NCBI GenBank assembly: GCA_036897485.1
Contig: JAYMTF010001665.1
Coordinates: 1-21,968 of the forward strand
Direction of reading: 5' to 3'
Length of the DNA stretch: 21,968 nucleotides
Source: Pelargonium nanum
Lineage: Eukaryota; Streptophyta; Magnoliopsida; Geraniales; Geraniaceae
The position numbers and the translations under genes are program-made. The notes below the pieces were generated by a model. The model searched no databases. It had not been told where the DNA came from and saw only the letters and a list, made by a program, of their open reading frames with translations. This document shows positions 17,067-21,968 of the stretch, in pieces; position 1 is the stretch's first letter; each line of letters starts with the position of its first letter.

Positions 17067-20000
17067 TTAGGAACGAGATCGACCCTTTCGCGGGGGTGAG
17101 CGGCTGCAGTGTAAACAACATGGTCAGTGTTAGTAAAGACACACAAAACAATGCGAAAGAGATAACTGAGCTCAATTCAGGATTTAAGAATATAGACCTG
17201 TCGTACTCCTCGTTGGCTGGGCTTTCAGCTTTATCATACTTGGGACTTCCTCTCTGCTCAGGCCTAGATCGTGTATTCGATCCATGGCCATAGTCTGGGC
17301 TAGCCCTATCTCTATGATAGGGACTTGGGGATCTCCTACGACCATGGCTTCTTTCTGGAGACATATCACGAGTTTCACGACCACCTCTTCTATCAGGACT
17401 GTACCCCTCTCTTTTGCCACCATCATCATCGCGAATGGCATATTCCACAGAAATGACCTGATCCATTAGCTTGCTGCAGCTCAAAATTAGACATACCATC
17501 TGTTAAAAGAAGTTTTTATGGAAACAATTTGAATAACAGGCAGAAAATTTTGATTGCCTAAAAGGTGCTTAAAACTTTAAAGAATTGAGTTGCATGATTT
17601 CTAATCTCAGAAACCTATATATTTTAAGTAATAAATGAAAATAAAACAGATTTAATCCGAAACTTTAAAAAAAATATAAAAAACTACTTTCTAATGTGTA
17701 AAGCACATTAAGAATCTTATTTCAGAAAAAAAATTAAGAGCCCCATTGAATGAATATAGAAGGAAAACATAATGATATCTCAGCACACAGAAGGAAAACA
17801 TTTCAAAGCAAAATTTCAGAACTAAACAAAGAAAATGAACTGCACGCAAATATATATATGGCACCTCATATTTGTTGCATCCAATGCTTTAGTGGCATCC
17901 TCCTGCGATTCATACTGAATGAATGCAAAATTTCTTCTAATCCTAATGTTCAGTATTTTTCCATATGGATCAAAGTGCTTCTCAAGATCCCTTGTCCTAG
18001 TACTATTTGGATCAAAATTAATGACAAACAAGGTTTTTGATGGTCTTGTATTAGCTGAAGATCTCCTTGAATCACCAGACTTTCTACCACCCCTTTCCTC
18101 CTGCAACGAAATTTAAGTTAGCAAATGAAGAACTAAATTTGGAGTATAATTAGATGCTTCGACAAAATTGAGAATGTAATAATCCATTTAATGATAAATA
18201 TAAAAGATATTTGCAAAAACATGAACATGCTAGGGGGAGGGGGTGATTATCTACTGATCAAATATCAAAATTTCCACAATTTTTTTTTCGAGGAAGGAGC
18301 CATTTTTTCTTAAAGACACAATATGTAACAATTGTTCATCTGTACAAATACAATTTATATAAGGCTGTGTAAAAAAAGTAGAATGATCTCAGTTGTGCAT
18401 TAAACTCTACTTAAACTTCATAAATCCTAATCCTACCTTAGTCCACTCAACACGAATTCTGCGCCCTTTTCTACCAAATTCGGTACTGTCAAGTCTTCGA
18501 ATTGCATCTTTAGCATCTCGTTCATCATCCATATAGACAAAAGCAAATCCTACAAAATATAATGTTAGAGAACGAGTGAAGGACAACTATAGAATAGATT
18601 TTAAAAAAATTAAGGGGAAAAAAAAAAAAAGAGAACCTGAGTCAAGATCCTGCTACTATGACAATTTAGAATGCAATGCAGAAGTCAACCTATCAAACTA
18701 CAAATATAATACCAAAAGAGGAACAAAACAAACAAAGAAAAAGTCTGCCAGGAAGTAATATAACACCTGCCATTGGCTGCGGAATCATCATGATTTCTAT
18801 GTTGAAACAAGTTGAAAATTGAAGACTGATCAAAAGTCATGAGCAATGAAAAAGGAATGATGTCTCAAGGAATGTAGGATGGCAGTGTCATGATGGATCA
18901 GTTTGGTTCTTCCAGGAAAATACAAGACATGAACTGGGGCACATGCTAGAAAAGAAATGCAGAGAAGCACATCCATCCAAGAAGATTATGGACATTCCAT
19001 GTAATCCTGCGCCAAAGAAATTTTTGAGTATGGGGTTTATATCTCCACCAATCGATTTCCTCATTCAAAAGGAAAAATAACACGTACATCCATTAAAAAA
19101 GAAGTATTTTATAAAATGAAAAAACTTATTGACCCTCTCTAAATATCAGCCAAGTGCTTTGCCTAGCAACTACATGCAGTAAATTCACTAAAAATTATGC
19201 CAAAATAATTTTTTTAAGCATATACCAATCCAACAACCAAGAGGAAGGACTAAAGTTTTTTTAAGCATGAATAGGTACCTGATTTCGTCTAACTTTCCTG
19301 TCAAAGATCTCAATTGACATATAATAGGCATTCATATCATCCCACGTTTCGATAAAGGCAAGAGAAAATTTTAAGTGTGGACCAAACTAAATAAACACTA
19401 AGACAAATTGTATGCTTGTTGTGTGCAATGACTGATGTGAAAGAAAGGGTCAACAAGTTCTTTTTAATTTGGTCATTTTTCAATGGTGTACATAATATTT
19501 TTCCTTTCTTTAACCATATCCTTCAACCCCACAAGACCTCAACACAGAAAGATAGGTTCATCATATTGATTTGTTAAAAGAATTTCAGCCACACTGCAAA
19601 ACCAGGAAAATAAGAAGCTGCCACATTCTTATGAGAGCAAGTGTCACCTGCTATGTTGCTGCACTTCTGCAGGACCTGTTGCTGAAACTTAAAATCAGTA
19701 GTTGATGTATCTACCAGGCAGCACCCAGGTTACATGTATGTATGTATGTATGTATAGAATGTGTTTAAAGTTTAAACATCAATCACTACTCACTCATCAC
19801 TAGATACGTGACACCAAGTTGCTTTATGAATGAAGTTTTTGAGATGTCAGCATTTGTTTAGAAATGTGTAATGTTTTTTTCTAGGATACCATGACAAATA
19901 TAAGTAGAATTTAAGAGCCATAACTTAGATACCCAATTAATTGATAAAGAAACCAAATGCAACGCATTCACTATCTATAGGAAGACAATATCACAATAAT

Positions 20001-20254
20001 TTGACAACACTATCATTTTCAACAGCCGAAAGACTAACCAGTGGACAATAGAAACATCGAAAGGGCAAGAACCCACAAATATTTGAAAATAAAAAATACA
20101 ACAACAGTTACATTGATGCCAAGAAGTGCAAACCAGAAAATAACTCACCAGACTTCATATCCACCCGATCAACCTTCCCATATCTTCTAAAAAGTCGTTC
20201 AACTTCAGATGAGCGTGCATCAAACTCTAGGTTGCCACAGAAGATAGGCCTCAT
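17067..20254 (-). CDS. Serine/arginine-rich splicing factor, plant RS subfamily (RS31/RS40/RS41-like)
   Basis: Five coding exons on the minus strand, 20254-20149, 18549-18437, 18100-17865, 17473-17198 and 17103-17067, join through GT-AG sites with matching phases into 255 aa. RRM1 (1-73) has RNP2 IFCGNL at 4-9 and RNP1 GFAFVYMD at 36-43, and ends [16 protein letters not shown]2 (95-168) has LFVINF at 97-102 and RRNFAFIQY at 128-136, then [18 protein letters not shown]. The tail (170-255) is rich in SP, RS and RD words ([25 protein letters not shown]) and stops at [12 protein letters not shown]. The RRMs look most like Arabidopsis RS40/RS41, but those are about 350 aa; this tail is about 90 residues shorter, nearer RS31/RS31a in length. 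Such proteins act in the nucleus in spliceosome recruitment and splice-site choice. Confidence 0.93.
18550..20148 (-). other. Long conserved-position intron inside RRM1 of the SR gene
   Basis: This 1,599-base intron splits the codon for Gly36 between MKS and FAFVY. By established knowledge, plant RS-subfamily genes carry a long intron at this place that is alternatively spliced to give premature-stop transcripts. Here, retention adds 14 codons and then TAA. A strong internal donor, AATCAG|GTACCT, lies at 19279/19278 on the minus strand and could end an included cryptic exon, though I could not define its acceptor. A T-rich or A-rich word TTTTTTTAAGCAT is repeated at about 19208 and 19256. No separate gene is seen inside. 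Confidence 0.6.
19734..19755. repeat. (ATGT)n microsatellite
   Basis: Five and a half ATGT units inside the long SR-gene intron; likely length-variable between individuals. Confidence 0.85.
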
Positions 20255-21060
20255 ATTCTTCAATCTCCAAGCAAGACAATCTTACCAAACCTTTTTCCTG
20301 TAAGACTAATAACTGAATAAATACAAGAAGGATAAAAATATTTGCACCGTACCAATTATAATGATACATGAAGCACCAATTTGCAATTTTAGAGATGAAA
20401 CATGTCAGATTTGTGCTTCGAACACAGACACACACACGATGTAATGACTTAAACTTGTCCGTGTAATTTGTGTTGTTGATGTTTGTAATGAGTAATGACT
20501 TACGATCTAGAAGTTAGATTATAGCTTGTAATAGCTGCATATAACTCAATGCAGGGCTTCCATCCAAGTTACAAACTTGTGCGGGTCTAACTCCTCTACC
20601 ATTAAGTTCCAAATAAAATTATCATCTTTGGATTTATTAATGAAACCATTTCCAGAACAGTACTTATCAAAAAGATCTAAAATTATATGCTCATACCATC
20701 AAAAACACACATCACCAGAAAAGAAAAGGACTGAAATGAAATTAACATACAAGATTTCAAGAGGAAACTTCTTGAAAGCTAAAAATTATAAAGAAATGTA
20801 TGAATTCATGGACAGAAGAAACAAACCCAGATCTAAGAAACAGAGCTTTTGAAAATGAAAAATCAGAAAATACAAACACACACATACATATACATATAGA
20901 GAGATGTATTGAATAGGCGGAGAGGGAGCACCTGTGGCTGTCTCTAAAACTTTGCGATGCAAATTGTGGAGACTGGAGAGAAACCCTAGGGGGACAATTG
21001 GAGCAATGTATAGTATTATCAGAGAAGCGATTGGTGTTCGACAAGTTGGAGACAGAGTAG
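20255..21060 (-). promoter_or_regulatory. Spliced 5' leader of the SR gene
   Basis: Above the ATG at 20254 a short leader exon piece (20255-20297) is bounded by the acceptor GTCTTACAG (CAG at 20300-20298). A donor GCCACAG|GTGCTC at 20932/20931 gives a leader intron of about 634 bases and a first exon extending from 20932 to roughly 21030-21060. The first exon is pyrimidine-rich on the transcribed strand. Splice choice is inferred from site quality; the start is not fixed. Confidence 0.5.
20981..20988 (+). promoter_or_regulatory. Telo-box AAACCCTA in the SR gene leader
   Basis: AAACCCTA is an interstitial telomere-repeat motif frequent in promoters and leaders of plant genes for translation and RNA processing. 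It lies in the presumed first exon of the SR gene, close to the start site. Confidence 0.45.
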
Positions 21061-21335
21061 CAGACAGACGCTTAGGTCACAGCTACGACGCCGTTTCGTC
21101 TCAGGCATTTGTTACCGTCGCATTTGACCTGTCAAATTAGTATCGCTATCCCACTTGGATTGCAATATGCAAGTGCTCTTGCATGTGCTCTATAGGAAAT
21201 AGACATGATTAAAAGTAAGTGTCGGAATCTCGACTATGATTTATTAGATGAGATTCTCAGTCAAGAGACAAATGAAATATATCTGGGCGGGACGTTTCGT
21301 ACATTCAAATTCATTGGAGCAGATATAAGTGTTAA
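21061..21335. other. Intergenic, upstream of SR gene
   Basis: No ORF or repeat structure recognised. It may contain the SR promoter at its left end. Confidence 0.35.
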
Positions 21336-21968
21336 CTAGATGGAGTCCCGTGCGATGCACGTGGGGTGTTTATAGGTAATTTTTTTATCGGCTAAAATAA
21401 TGTATGTTAATATAAAAAAATATTTGCAATAAAATATGGTTGTTCATGATAGTAATGAATGCATAGCATAATTATAGAAGACTGAATAATTGAATTAACA
21501 AAAGCATCTGGTTGAGTATATCATTCATACGATCAGACACCAAGGTGTTGGAATGTCTTGTGGAAATACAACTCAAACCGATTTAAATGACACAATTTGA
21601 AACGGTTTTTATTGTCCAGCACAATTTTTCTTTTTAAATAATGTGTCACAATCTTATTGTTGGATCAAACTTTTTTATTTGAATGATTTACAAATTGCTT
21701 TCACATATATAGGTCTTTGTTCTCCCTACAACGTCATAAATGTTCAAAAGAACTAAAACAAACATATTTTGTTGAGCCAAACTAAACCCAAAAATTATTC
21801 ATGTTGACAAACAGCCTAAAACAAATAACACCCTTTTCAAAAAATTTAAAACTTGTTTTCATTAATAAAATAAATTCAAAGATGTATTTCTTCATATACA
21901 TATACCAAAATCAAATCTTCAACTTTTAACTAATGTTTTAAAAACTGTCCCGAAAGTGGGATCGGTCA
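21336..21968 (-). mobile_element. Putative Helitron, 3' terminus (rest runs out of the window)
   Basis: On the minus strand the sequence at 21365-21336 reads as a hairpin (CCCACGTGC, loop ATC, GCACGGG), then ACTCCAT, then CTAG, followed by T at 21335. Helitrons end in a short GC hairpin a few bases before CTRR and insert before a T, so all three marks are present. The element would extend to higher coordinates; the 630 bases visible are AT-rich, without a Rep/helicase ORF, so it would be a non-autonomous copy. The 5' TC end is not in the window. Confidence 0.5.
21930..21968. repeat. Edge of a dispersed repeat (TTTTAAAAAC / GATCGGTC)
   Basis: The final bases read TGTTTTAAAAACTGTCCCG...GGGATCGGTCA. 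The change from AT-rich to GC-rich after TTTTAAAAAC mirrors, in opposite orientation, the edge at 10200-10225, suggesting the same repeat family begins here and continues beyond the window. Confidence 0.35.

Noticed and set aside
16969-17499. A 176-codon minus-strand frame as a stand-alone protein
   Set aside because: It is SR exon 4 read through both flanking introns; the splice sites at 17473 and 17198 restore the family sequence on both sides.

Overview
The window is nuclear DNA from a flowering plant, most likely a eudicot. The evidence is intron-rich genes with GT-AG junctions, AT-rich introns and intergenic DNA, CT/GA-rich leaders, and protein families in their plant-specific forms. I could not place it more precisely than eudicot from the sequence alone.

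Layout. Positions 1-500 hold a partly tandem family of foldback (MITE-like) repeats. Positions 722-1075 are a dead LINE RNase H fragment on the minus strand. A plus-strand F-box/PP2 gene (PP2-A13 type, three coding exons) lies at 2058-3528. The interval after it (3529-4810) carries a decayed LINE reverse-transcriptase fragment. A minus-strand PEX11 gene (c/d type, seven coding exons plus a leader intron) spans 4811 to about 8400. Positions 8400-12112 are repeat-rich: a SINE-like piece, a GC-richer unassigned stretch, and a 5'-truncated LINE with a readable RNase H ORF and a poly-A tail. A minus-strand intronless-CDS armadillo-repeat gene occupies 12113-13795, with a probable spliced leader reaching about 15.3 kb. 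Positions 15.3-17.0 kb look empty. A minus-strand SR splicing-factor gene (RS31/RS40/RS41 subfamily, five coding exons plus a leader exon) spans 17067 to about 21.0 kb. The right edge carries what looks like the 3' terminus of a Helitron on the minus strand.

The four genes do not form a pathway. They serve ubiquitin-ligase substrate recognition, peroxisome proliferation, an ARM-repeat scaffold role and pre-mRNA splicing, and they sit together as ordinary neighbours. I assembled the spliced models by hand: every coding junction is GT-AG, phases match, and total lengths (282, 235, 560 and 255 aa) suit the families, except for a short RS tail in the SR protein.

I found no convincing undescribed multi-gene system. 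The most interesting points are the long intron inside RRM1 of the SR gene (a likely autoregulatory splicing site), the 11-codon last exon of PEX11 that alone carries a dilysine-type tail, the Helitron end, and the nested foldback repeats at the left edge.
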